Assembly: GCA_031552355.1 (NCBI GenBank)
Contig: JAVBMO010000088.1
Span: 1-13,887, forward strand
Length of the DNA: 13,887 nucleotides
Direction of reading: 5' to 3'
Source: JAVBMO01 sp031552355
Lineage (GTDB): Bacteria > Bacteroidota > Bacteroidia > Bacteroidales > P3
Each line of letters begins with the position of its first letter. The stretch's first letter is position 1. Position numbers and translations under genes: made by a program. Shown one piece after another: positions 1 through 6,925 of the stretch. The notes beneath the pieces are model-generated. The model saw only the letters and a list, made by a program, of their open reading frames with translations, was not told the DNA's origin and ran no database searches.

Positions 1-245
1 AAGAAACCTACAACCATTTTGACAGTTTATATAACGAATGCCAAATCCGCTATGGCGACCTTAAAAAGCAGTTGGCCGAAGATATGGTAAATTATTTGGC
101 GCCATTGCGTGAGAAAATTTTGGAACTGCAAAGCAACGATGCTTATTTGACAAAAATTGCAGAACAAGGAGCCGAAAAAGCCCGCGAAAGCGCTCGCAAA
201 ACCATCAACGAAGTACGTGAAATTATTGGTTTTACGAAAATATAA
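1..245 (+). CDS. trpS: Tryptophan--tRNA ligase, C-terminal fragment (5' end outside window)
   Basis: Reading from base 3, an open frame of 80 residues ends at the TAA at 243-245. It matches the C-terminal end of class I tryptophanyl-tRNA synthetase: a CQIRYGDLKKQLAEDM stretch, then the helical LAPLREKI region, and the end EKARESARKTINEVREIIGF. In TrpS this helical part follows the Rossmann catalytic domain and helps recognise the tRNA anticodon. The enzyme charges tRNA-Trp in the cytoplasm. The HIGH and KMSKS motifs lie upstream of the window, so catalytic integrity cannot be judged. The family call is sequence recognition; nothing odd is visible in the fragment. Confidence 0.9.
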   Translation, partial: ETYNHFDSLYNECQIRYGDLKKQLAEDMVNYLAPLREKILELQSNDAYLTKIAEQGAEKARESARKTINEVREIIGFTKI

Positions 246-248
246 ATT

Positions 249-330
249 CAATGAACAATGAATAATGCGAACCAAAATTGCAAGGTTTTTGGCTGTTTCA
301 CTTTCAATTTTCAATTCTCAACTTTCAATT
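249..330. repeat. Short heptamer repeats in the trpS-yraN gap
   Basis: The gap holds two low-complexity heptamer runs. CAATGAA occurs twice in tandem at 249-262. TTTCAAT occurs at 302-308, 309-315 and 323-329, with a degenerate unit (TCTCAAC) at 316-322, so it reads as four 7-base units in phase, ending nine bases before the yraN start codon. No clear TAnnTTTG promoter was found here. They may be slippage-derived filler or could affect yraN leader structure; no function is assigned. Confidence 0.5.
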
Positions 331-338
331 AACCAAAG

Positions 339-701
339 ATGGCAGAGCACAACGAATTAGGAAAAAAAGGCGAAGAGGAAGCTTTGAATTTCTTGCGTTC
401 GAAAGGTTATGAAATTCTAGGAAAGAATTGGCGTTGGCGCGATGCCGAAGTGGATATTATTGCCAAAGGAAATGGTTTCGTTTCGTTTGTGGAAGTGAAA
501 ACCCGTAGGGGAAATTATTTTGGCGAGCCCGAAGCTTTTGTTACTCGCAAAAAACAAAAATCCTACATTGCAGCGGCCAATGCCTATGTTACCGAAAACG
601 GCCTGAATGAGGAAGTCCGTTTTGATATTATTGGCATTACGGTTTCTTCCACAGGATTTAAAATCAATCATATAGAAAGTGCATTTTCTTCTATTCAATA
701 A
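339..701 (+). CDS. UPF0102 / YraN family nuclease-like protein
   Basis: A 120-residue cytoplasmic protein of the YraN (UPF0102) family, at the usual family length. Near the N terminus it has the family motif GKKGEEEA (residues 8-15), then GYEILGKNWRWRDAEVDIIA (23-42) and FVEVKTRR (50-57). Glu37, Asp39, Glu52 and Lys54 form the E-x-D...E-x-K pattern of the PD-(D/E)XK nuclease fold (Holliday-junction-resolvase-like). The family is predicted to act on DNA, but its role is not established. The stop is 10 bases before the next gene's ATG at 712, so the two are probably co-transcribed. The ATG at 339 places the family motif at the expected distance from the N terminus. Confidence 0.9.
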   Translation: MAEHNELGKKGEEEALNFLRSKGYEILGKNWRWRDAEVDIIAKGNGFVSFVEVKTRRGNYFGEPEAFVTRKKQKSYIAAANAYVTENGLNEEVRFDIIGITVSSTGFKINHIESAFSSIQ

Positions 702-711
702 ATGACAGAGT

Positions 712-1065
712 ATGGAAGCAGAAAACAGTAAAATGTACCAAAGTATTGGAAAAGTGGCCGAAATGTTGAATGTAAACATTTCGTTATTGCGTTTTTGGGA
801 GAAAGAATTTCCCATGCTCAAACCTTTTAAAAACAAGAAAGGAACGCGCTATTACCGCCCTCAGGACATTGATTTGCTGCGCCAGATTTATTATCTGACT
901 AAAGAGTGCGGCTATACGCTGGAAGGCGCTAAAGAACGCCTTCGGAAAAATCCACAACAAATAACTGCCAAAACAGAAGCGCTGAAAACCCTGCAAAATG
1001 TCCGCTCTTTTCTTATCGATATCAGAAATAATTTGGAAAGTAAGGAAGAAGTAAATGAAGAATAG
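712..1065 (+). CDS. Small MerR-family transcriptional regulator
   Basis: A 117-residue protein with an N-terminal MerR-type winged helix-turn-helix. The HTH lies at about residues 9-35 (SIGKVAEMLNVNISLLRFWE), the wing has the family RYYRP signature at 46-50, and the second helical pair is at 51-80 (DIDLLRQIYYLTKECGYTL). Residues 82-112 form a charged helix fit for the antiparallel coiled-coil dimer of MerR proteins. There is no C-terminal effector domain and no cysteine metal-binding site, so the ligand, if any, cannot be inferred. Such minimal MerR proteins are common in Bacteroidetes. It lies 10 bases after yraN and 42 bases before the epimerase gene; its target is unknown. An ATG at 702 is in another frame and meets a stop within a few codons. 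Confidence 0.85.
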   Translation: MEAENSKMYQSIGKVAEMLNVNISLLRFWEKEFPMLKPFKNKKGTRYYRPQDIDLLRQIYYLTKECGYTLEGAKERLRKNPQQITAKTEALKTLQNVRSFLIDIRNNLESKEEVNEE

Positions 1066-1107
1066 TTGAACTACATTCTCCCCTTGAGTACAAGATAAAT
1101 CCATTCC

Positions 1108-2082
1108 ATGAAAATATTCATCACCGGCGCAGGAGGTTTTTTAGGAACCCATATTTTGTTCAAATTATTAGCCGCAGGGCACGAGGTTACGGCTTTGCTG
1201 CGCACGGAAAAGCACCCGGTAATTGAACACCCCCTCCTAACCATTTGCAGGGGAGATATTTTAGAAAAAAATTCTTTTACCAAGGCTTTGCAGACCTGCG
1301 AAATGGTTATTCATGTGGCAGCTACTACCGACACCCGTTTGCGGCATTACGAAGATTACCGGGAAATCAATGTGGAAGGTACGCAGAATGTATTAGAAGC
1401 CGCAGTAAAGGGTTCTCTAAAACGTTTTATATTTATCAGTACAGCCAATACCATTGGTTATGGAAACACACTTGACAAAGGGAATGAAAACCGCCCGATG
1501 GAATTTCCTTTTACCCAATCGTTTTATGCGCAAAGCAAACGAGAAGCCGAGGAACTTTTATTCAAGCTCAAAGCGCCTTTGGACTGGGTTATCTTGAATC
1601 CTTGCTTTATGTTGGGGGCATACGACTTCAAGCCTACTTCGGGCGAGTTGGTGTTGATGGGTTACAAAAAACCTTTGCTTTTTATTCCTAAGGGTGGGAA
1701 AAATTTTGTCTTTGTGGAAGATGCTTCCGAAGCCGTTCTCAACGCCCTGCAAACACCTTATACCCAACAAAAATTCCTATTGGGAAATCAGAATTTGAGT
1801 TTCAAGGATTTTTACAAACTGCAAGCCAAACAAGGCGGCTACAAACAAAAAGTCATCATTTTGCCTTCATTTTTGCTAAGCCTTGCCGGATTTTTCGGGG
1901 ATTTTTTACGATTCTTAGGAGTCAAAACACAAATCTGCACACGAAACCTGAATCAACTGAAAGTGCAGGAATATTACGATTGTTCAAAAGCGCAAACCCT
2001 TTTGAATTTACCACAAACGTCCATTGAAACGGCTATTGAAAAAACTTTGGGTTTTTTCAGAGGGAACCAGAAAATCAGGTGA
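1108..2082 (+). CDS. NAD(P)-dependent epimerase/dehydratase (extended SDR)
   Basis: A 324-residue extended short-chain dehydrogenase/reductase. The N terminus carries the dinucleotide-binding motif GAGGFLG (residues 7-13) directly after the first beta strand. The catalytic triad fits: Ser111/Thr112 in FISTANT, and Tyr140-x3-Lys144 in YAQSK. The segment NPCFMLGAYDFKPTSG (164-179) resembles the substrate-loop entry of dihydroflavonol-4-reductase-like and HpnA-like SDRs. The substrate cannot be read from the sequence; nucleotide sugars, isoprenoid or lipid-linked substrates are possible. It follows the MerR gene by 42 bases on the same strand. Its TGA (2080-2082) directly abuts the stop of the convergent peptidase gene. 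Family call firm, substrate unknown. Confidence 0.9.
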   Translation: MKIFITGAGGFLGTHILFKLLAAGHEVTALLRTEKHPVIEHPLLTICRGDILEKNSFTKALQTCEMVIHVAATTDTRLRHYEDYREINVEGTQNVLEAAVKGSLKRFIFISTANTIGYGNTLDKGNENRPMEFPFTQSFYAQSKREAEELLFKLKAPLDWVILNPCFMLGAYDFKPTSGELVLMGYKKPLLFIPKGGKNFVFVEDASEAVLNALQTPYTQQKFLLGNQNLSFKDFYKLQAKQGGYKQKVIILPSFLLSLAGFFGDFLRFLGVKTQICTRNLNQLKVQEYYDCSKAQTLLNLPQTSIETAIEKTLGFFRGNQKIR

Positions 2083-3294
2083 TTACAAAGCAACGGTAAG
2101 GATTTTCTTTTCGCCGTTGCGTAAAATGTCAATCAGGATAATTTGTCCCTTTTCACATTTGTTCATTTGGTTCATATAGCTTTCGATGCCGTCCACTTTT
2201 TCGCCTTGTATGGCGGTGATGATGTCGCCTTTTTGTAGGCCGGCACGTTCGGCGGCTTTTCCCGGACTTATGGCTGCAATTCGCAGGCCATCGCCACCCG
2301 AAGCATGGTCGGGCATAATGCCCAAAGAAACTTTCAGGCTTCCGCGCGACATATCAATGGCATTGCCTGTAGATTGGTAAGTAATGGCTTGTCCGCTTTT
2401 GGAAATTTGTTGCAAAAAACGAACGGCAAAATCAACAATTTGCACAACACCCTGATTGTTGATTAATTCAAAATCGTCAAAAGGTGTGTGGTATTGCGGA
2501 TGTATAGAGGTGTGAAAAAACAATACCGGTATTTTTTCGGCATAAAATGAAGTTTGGTCGCTGGGGCCAAAACCTCCCGGCGAACGTTGTATCCGCCCAA
2601 ATTCTTTTTTATCAACCAAAGTTAATAATGAATCGAATTGAGTGGCGGTTTTTGTACCTTCAATGCTAAGAACAGAATCCAAACGGCCAACCATATCAAA
2701 ATTCAACATGGCCTTGATTTCCCCTTTTTTGAAAGGCAGATGTTCCACAAAATATTTAGATCCTAACAAACCTTTTTCTTCTGCCGAAAAAGCTACAAAC
2801 AAAATGCTTCTTTCCGGTTTTTGTTTTGCCATAATACGAGCGCATTCCAATAAGGCTGAAACGCCCGAAGCATTGTCGTCTGCGCCGTTGTGAACCGCCA
2901 CAGTATCGGGCTGCCGGCTTCCGGAACCAAATCCTCCCATTCCCAAATGGTCGAAATGAGCACCCACAACGATGTATTCATCCGGATTTTTGCTACCTTT
3001 TACCATGGCGGCTACATTTACTGCATGCAAGGTTTTGTCGCCGTTCATGGATTTTAAATTCACAGTAAACTTTTGAAATCCGTTATTGTACAAAAGTTTG
3101 CAACCCGAAGATTTTAAACTTTGACAAATATAATCCGCAGCTTTGGTTTCTCCGTCGGTTTCAGGCAAACGCCCCGCCAATTCGTCGGAAGCAAGATATT
3201 GTATATGTTTGCGTATTTTCGTTACATCGCTTTGCGCAAAAAGGCTGATTTGTAAAAAACAGCAAAATGTTAGAAGTAAAGCAAGTTTTTTCAT
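2083..3294 (-). CDS. Secreted M28-family metallopeptidase with C-terminal PDZ domain
   Basis: A 403-residue zinc peptidase. Residues 1-20 are a signal peptide (lysines at 2-3, hydrophobic core, LFAQ end), so it is exported to the periplasm or cell surface. Aligned to the Streptomyces griseus aminopeptidase pattern, the M28 ligands are complete: His113 and Asp115 (GAHFDH), Asp140 (NGADDNASG), the Glu172-Glu173 pair giving general base and metal ligand (SAEEKGLLGS), Asp200 (LNFDMVGR) and His269 (YHTPFDD). An active di-zinc aminopeptidase-like enzyme is expected. Residues about 335-403 form a PDZ domain (GLRIAAISPGKAAERAGLQKGDIITAI), which may bind C-terminal peptides or aid assembly. The substrate is unknown. 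Its position after sufD looks incidental, as a 230-base gap separates them. Confidence 0.93.
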   Translation of the reverse strand: MKKLALLLTFCCFLQISLFAQSDVTKIRKHIQYLASDELAGRLPETDGETKAADYICQSLKSSGCKLLYNNGFQKFTVNLKSMNGDKTLHAVNVAAMVKGSKNPDEYIVVGAHFDHLGMGGFGSGSRQPDTVAVHNGADDNASGVSALLECARIMAKQKPERSILFVAFSAEEKGLLGSKYFVEHLPFKKGEIKAMLNFDMVGRLDSVLSIEGTKTATQFDSLLTLVDKKEFGRIQRSPGGFGPSDQTSFYAEKIPVLFFHTSIHPQYHTPFDDFELINNQGVVQIVDFAVRFLQQISKSGQAITYQSTGNAIDMSRGSLKVSLGIMPDHASGGDGLRIAAISPGKAAERAGLQKGDIITAIQGEKVDGIESYMNQMNKCEKGQIILIDILRNGEKKILTVAL

Positions 3295-3450
3295 GATTTA
3301 TCTTTTATGTCAGTAGAAATTCTCTTTAATATCGTATTCGTTGACTACTTGGATTTTTATATTTATTATGTTTTGATAGGATTTCAAAATATGAGGATTA
3401 GGTAATGTGACAATAAAAAACATTTTCTTATTTTGATCTTGTTTTTTTCG

Positions 3451-3499
3451 CAGATTTCTCAGAATCTTTTACCACATAGGCAGATAGAAGCACATAGGC
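3451..3499. repeat. Direct repeat CACATAGGC in the sufD-peptidase gap
   Basis: The 230-base gap between the sufD stop and the peptidase start holds no gene. It contains two exact copies of CACATAGGC (3473-3481 and 3491-3499, period 18), preceded by a CGCAGATTTCTCAGA stretch at about 3449-3463 whose CAGAT recurs at 3481-3485. This looks like a decayed piece of short interspersed intergenic repeat. No clear promoter for the peptidase gene was found in the rest of the gap. Confidence 0.45.
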
Positions 3500-3524
3500 T
3501 GCTTCATTTTCAAATCTCAATTGT

Positions 3525-4883
3525 TTATTCTATATAAGAATTTATGTCAATCGGGTTGCATTCAGCACAATCCAAAGAGCATTGGTTGCAAACGGTCAAA
3601 CCGCCGTTCAAACGTTTTTCTACAATGCTAGTCAAAGCTTCTTTCAAAGAATCGATGCCGATTTTATTGATCACTTCTTGGCAATAAGCACCCATCAGAA
3701 GGAGTTTTGCCATGCGTTCGCCAATTCCGCGGGCACGGATATAAAACAAAGCATTTGTATCCAATTGTCCCGTGGTGGCGCCGTGTGAACATTTCACATC
3801 ATCGTTATAGATTTCTAAAAATGGCTGGGTTACAATTTTGGCTTTTTCGCTAAGCAAAAGATTTTTGTTGCTTTGGTAAGCTTCGGTGCCTTTAGCATTT
3901 TTGGCTACGAAAATATGTCCGTGGAAAGTTGCCAATGCCGAATCGTCCAAAATTCCTTTGTACAATTGCTTGCTTTGGCAGTTCGGCACATGATGGTTGA
4001 TTTCTATACGGTTATCAATTTTTTGTTCTTTATCCATCACATACAGCCCGTTGGCATCCACAAAAACTCTTTCACCGCGCAGGTTAATCTCACTTTCGTT
4101 ATGAATCATGCCGCCGTTCAACGTAATGGCATGGGTTATTACAGTTGCCTTTGCCTGTACCTCAATAAAATTAAAATTCAACAAAGCCGAATTATCGTTG
4201 AGATTCTGCATTTTATAGTGTTCCACATGGGCGTTTTCGCCTACAAAAATTTCGGTCAAATGGTTGGAAAAACTTGCGTGATGGTCGTAAGAATCATCGC
4301 AATGCACCAATTGAAGGCGGCTGTTTTTCTCCAATATAATTAAATTGCGTGTTTGGATAAACAACGGCTGCAATGAAGAAATCATGTTCTGCATTTGAAC
4401 AGGATTTTCCACCACAACATTTTCAGGCACATAGACAAATAAACCATCAGTCGCCAAAACGGTATTCAAAGCAAAAAATCCATTTTGATGGGCTTCCTTC
4501 GCTGCCTTGCCATAATAACGCGCCACCAATTCGGGATAAAGTCCCGCCGCTTTAGCAAAACTTCCGACAATAAGCCCGTTAGGAAAAACCTGCAAAGAAG
4601 CTTCTTTGGAAAAACCGTTGGTTAAAGAAAATTTGGTAGCATGAATGGGCACCCTGCATACCGGCAATTTGTCTTCCGGCTGAATTTCACGTGAGGAAAA
4701 TAGATATTCACTATTCAGAAATGTCTCATATTGTGTGTTTTCCCAATGCGGATCTTTTTTTGAAAAAAATCCGTTTTCGAGGAAAAAGTTTGCTGCCTTT
4801 TCTTTTTCAGCTTTTATGGCAGCAGGCAGGTTTTCAGTGGCAAAAGCTTTTTCTGCTACTTTATTTCTTAGTTTTTGTTCCAT
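3525..4883 (-). CDS. sufD: Fe-S cluster assembly scaffold subunit SufD
   Basis: A 452-residue SufB/SufD-family protein. The SUF complex SufB-SufC2-SufD builds Fe-S clusters in the cytoplasm; SufD shares the right-handed beta-helix core with SufB and contacts SufC. The core occupies about residues 140-380. The conserved SufD segment CSHGATTGQLD is at 365-375, with His367 matching the functionally important His360 of E. coli SufD. The all-alpha C-terminal domain follows (IRARGIGERMAKLLLMGAY, 382-400), which carries the SufC-binding surface. SufD rather than SufB is favoured by length and by the short N-terminal helical domain. It starts 14 bases after the sufC stop, so the two are one operon. 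Odd point: the protein ends in a four-cysteine cluster (Cys432, 435, 439, 442), longer than the E. coli form. Confidence 0.92.
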   Translation of the reverse strand: MEQKLRNKVAEKAFATENLPAAIKAEKEKAANFFLENGFFSKKDPHWENTQYETFLNSEYLFSSREIQPEDKLPVCRVPIHATKFSLTNGFSKEASLQVFPNGLIVGSFAKAAGLYPELVARYYGKAAKEAHQNGFFALNTVLATDGLFVYVPENVVVENPVQMQNMISSLQPLFIQTRNLIILEKNSRLQLVHCDDSYDHHASFSNHLTEIFVGENAHVEHYKMQNLNDNSALLNFNFIEVQAKATVITHAITLNGGMIHNESEINLRGERVFVDANGLYVMDKEQKIDNRIEINHHVPNCQSKQLYKGILDDSALATFHGHIFVAKNAKGTEAYQSNKNLLLSEKAKIVTQPFLEIYNDDVKCSHGATTGQLDTNALFYIRARGIGERMAKLLLMGAYCQEVINKIGIDSLKEALTSIVEKRLNGGLTVCNQCSLDCAECNPIDINSYIE

Positions 4884-4897
4884 AACCGACCCCTTCG

Positions 4898-5656
4898 TTA
4901 CAAAGATTGCAAACCTTTAATCCATTCGTAACCTTTTTCTTCCAATTCCAATGCCAAGGTTTTGTCGCCCGATTTCACGATTTTTCCTTCGTAAAGCACG
5001 TGTACAATATCGGGTACAATATGGTCGAGCAAGCGTTGATAGTGGGTAATTACCATCATGGCGTTTTCGCTGTTCCTGAGCTGGTTTACGCCATTGGCCA
5101 CAATGCGCAGGGCATCAATATCCAAACCGGAATCGGTTTCGTCCAAAATGGCCAAGGTCGGGTTGAGGATTGCCATCTGAAAAATTTCATTCTTTTTCTT
5201 TTCACCGCCCGAAAATCCTTCATTCACAGAACGATTACTCAATTTCTCCGTCAATTCTACTACTTTTTTCTTTTCTTCCAAAAGTTTGTAAAATTCTGCC
5301 GTAGGCAGAGGGTCCAAGCCCCTGTATTTGCGTTGCTCGTTGATAGCAGTCCTCATAAAGTTGGTGATACTTACCCCCGGAATTTCCACCGGATACTGAA
5401 AGCCGAGGAAAATGCCTTCCGCAGCACGTTCTTCAACCGAAAGCGAAAAAAGATTTTTCCCTTGGTAAAGGATTTCACCTTTGGTGACTTCGTAAATTTC
5501 TTTTCCGGCAATTACCGAAGCCAATGTGCTCTTTCCGTTTCCGTTAGGCCCCATAATGGCATGCACTTCCCCTTTGTTTACATCCAAATTTACGCCCTTT
5601 AAAATTTCTTTGCCGTTGATAGAAACATGCAAGTCTCTTATAGATAGTAATGACAT
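4898..5656 (-). CDS. sufC: Fe-S cluster assembly ATPase SufC
   Basis: A 252-residue soluble ABC-type ATPase, the normal SufC length. Motifs in order are Walker A GPNGNGKST (residues 36-44), Q-loop Gln87 (GFQYPVEIPGV, typical of SufC), signature SGGEKKKNE (149-157), Walker B LAILDE (168-173) with a D-loop SGLD, and H-loop His205 (ITHYQR). The SGGEKKKNEI signature separates SufC from transporter ATPases. Its ATP hydrolysis drives the conformational change of the SufB-SufD scaffold during cluster assembly. It is the first gene of a sufC-sufD pair; sufB, usually next to sufC in Bacteroidetes, is not adjacent on either side. A TAnnTTTG element and a 10-base-pair stem-loop lie in the upstream gap. 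Confidence 0.96.
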   Translation of the reverse strand: MSLLSIRDLHVSINGKEILKGVNLDVNKGEVHAIMGPNGNGKSTLASVIAGKEIYEVTKGEILYQGKNLFSLSVEERAAEGIFLGFQYPVEIPGVSITNFMRTAINEQRKYRGLDPLPTAEFYKLLEEKKKVVELTEKLSNRSVNEGFSGGEKKKNEIFQMAILNPTLAILDETDSGLDIDALRIVANGVNQLRNSENAMMVITHYQRLLDHIVPDIVHVLYEGKIVKSGDKTLALELEEKGYEWIKGLQSL

Positions 5657-5685
5657 AATAATGATAAGTTTATTTCGTTTTCTGT

Positions 5686-5734
5686 AAACGGGAAAACCAA
5701 CCCTTCAGTTCATTTTCTTGAATATTTCCCGTTT
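5686..5734 (-). promoter_or_regulatory. Candidate stem-loop in the sufC leader
   Basis: AAACGGGAAA at 5686-5695 and TTTCCCGTTT at 5725-5734 form a perfect 10-base inverted repeat around a 29-base loop. Read on the sufC strand it would lie inside the 5' leader, between the predicted start of transcription (about 5750) and the ATG at 5656. It is not followed by a U-run on that strand, so it is unlikely to terminate transcription from the upstream membrane-protein gene. On the + strand a T-tract does follow the second arm, but no + gene precedes it. An operator or RNA leader structure is possible; the role is unknown. Confidence 0.4.
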
Positions 5735-5756
5735 TTTATCGCTTTAAATAAAAGTG

Positions 5757-5764
5757 CAAAGGTA
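5757..5764 (-). promoter_or_regulatory. Predicted Bacteroidetes -7 promoter element for sufCD
   Basis: Read on the - strand the bases are TACCTTTG, a full match to TAnnTTTG, the -7 element of Bacteroidetes primary sigma promoters. Transcription would start near 5750, giving a leader of roughly 94 bases before sufC. The nearest TTTG that could serve as -33 element is 25 bases upstream (5790-5793), longer than the usual 19-21, so the promoter is plausible but not ideal. Confidence 0.45.
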
Positions 5765-5856
5765 CAAAAAAAGAAGGGGTTTATTGAAACAAAAGATTTC
5801 AGATTTACTTATAATTTCAGGAATTTATTCTTTTCCAAAAAAATATTGATTTTACC

Positions 5857-6852
5857 TTAAAAGCTATCCAAAAGCACTTTAAGAAATGTAGTTATCAAAA
5901 GAAGTAGTAGCAAAATTTCACAAACCAGGGGTTTGAATTTTACATGAACGAAGAAATTTGATAACAAAAATGACAACGGAATGGCGAAAACCAAACTGCC
6001 TTGCGGTAAGAAACCCTGATAGAAAAAGGGTATAAAAGCTATAAGTATATAAAAAATAGATAAATAGCTTTTGTAACGGATGGCAATTTCTTTTCCTGAC
6101 AAATCGCGAAATAAAATATAAAAAGAAGCAAAAGAAAAAAGAACCACCAGACCTAAAAAGAAAATATCTATAAAGCTAACTCTTGAAAATGAAATTATTG
6201 CCATGGGCTGAGTAAGTTCCAAATAAATTTCAGTCAAGTTTTTAAAGAAAGTATCTACAAGAAAAGAATAGGTAAATACTGCTAAAAACGGCGCCAATAA
6301 ACCCAATAAAGAAATGCACCATTCGCGCCATTTATAGGCTTTCAACACTATCAGAGAAAGCAAGATAAACACCCAAAAAGCAATAAAAGGAAAGTAAAAT
6401 AACGAAGCAATGGCGACATATAGCGATGCAGTGTAAATTTTCACCTGAGCTTTGCTATGATTATTGGAATAGTCGAAAAGCTTATCCAAAGCCAATATCA
6501 TAAAAAAATTGGCAAACAAAATAGGCGTCAATGTCAGTGAACTTAAATCGCTTGACATGATGACAATATAAAGAAATCCTGCAAAAAGCGTTGTGCGGTT
6601 TTGTAGATTATTTTTCGAAAAAATATGATTCAGGAGGAAGCCTTGTACAAAAACAAATACCAAAGCCAAGATAGCCGAAAGAAGTTTTTGGCTTCCCAGT
6701 AGATTAAACACCAATTCATATAAGGGTGCAAATCCCTGTTTTAAAGGCATTTGCTGCAAAGAAACAAAACCCGGAATCCAAAACAAGAGGCCCAAAACAA
6801 ATATTAAAACAAATTGGAGTGGGTAGTTACTTCTGAATATTCGTAAAATCAT
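5857..6852 (-). CDS. Polytopic inner-membrane protein, DUF6427-like
   Basis: A 331-residue, very hydrophobic protein with about ten predicted membrane segments, at roughly residues 11-31, 56-75, 86-103, 107-124, 140-170 (one or two), 178-199, 228-248, 262-280, 286-304 and 308-327. There is no cleavable signal peptide. The layout and the segment LKAYKWREWCISLLG (170-184) resemble the uncharacterised Bacteroidetes family DUF6427; this is from memory of the family and is not certain. No catalytic or transport motif is recognisable, so no function is given. It lies 73 bases downstream of the GH2 gene on the same strand, with its own TAATTTTG element in between, and 200 bases upstream of sufC. Confidence 0.75.
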   Translation of the reverse strand: MILRIFRSNYPLQFVLIFVLGLLFWIPGFVSLQQMPLKQGFAPLYELVFNLLGSQKLLSAILALVFVFVQGFLLNHIFSKNNLQNRTTLFAGFLYIVIMSSDLSSLTLTPILFANFFMILALDKLFDYSNNHSKAQVKIYTASLYVAIASLFYFPFIAFWVFILLSLIVLKAYKWREWCISLLGLLAPFLAVFTYSFLVDTFFKNLTEIYLELTQPMAIISFSRVSFIDIFFLGLVVLFSFASFYILFRDLSGKEIAIRYKSYLSIFYILIAFIPFFYQGFLPQGSLVFAIPLSFLLSNFFVHVKFKPLVCEILLLLLLITTFLKVLLDSF

Positions 6853-6873
6853 GAAGACTGTATTTTAGGCTTG

Positions 6874-6881
6874 CAAAATTA
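6874..6881 (-). promoter_or_regulatory. Predicted -7 promoter element for the membrane-protein gene
   Basis: On the - strand the bases read TAATTTTG, a full TAnnTTTG match, 21 bases before the ATG at 6852. A matching TTTG -33 element is not seen at the right distance. The gene could also be reached by read-through from the GH2 gene. Confidence 0.35.
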
Positions 6882-6925
6882 TTAATTTCCTGCTTGACGA
6901 GAGAGAGTTTCCTAAAATATTTTCT

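Noticed and set aside
3873..4343. A 156-codon open frame antisense to sufD
   Set aside because: Shadow of the SufD coding sequence with no recognisable domain or start signal.
4907..5602. A 231-codon open frame antisense to sufC
   Set aside because: It lies wholly inside sufC, is rich in Phe and Cys as expected from reading the opposite strand, and shows no known domain; sufC itself has every ABC motif.
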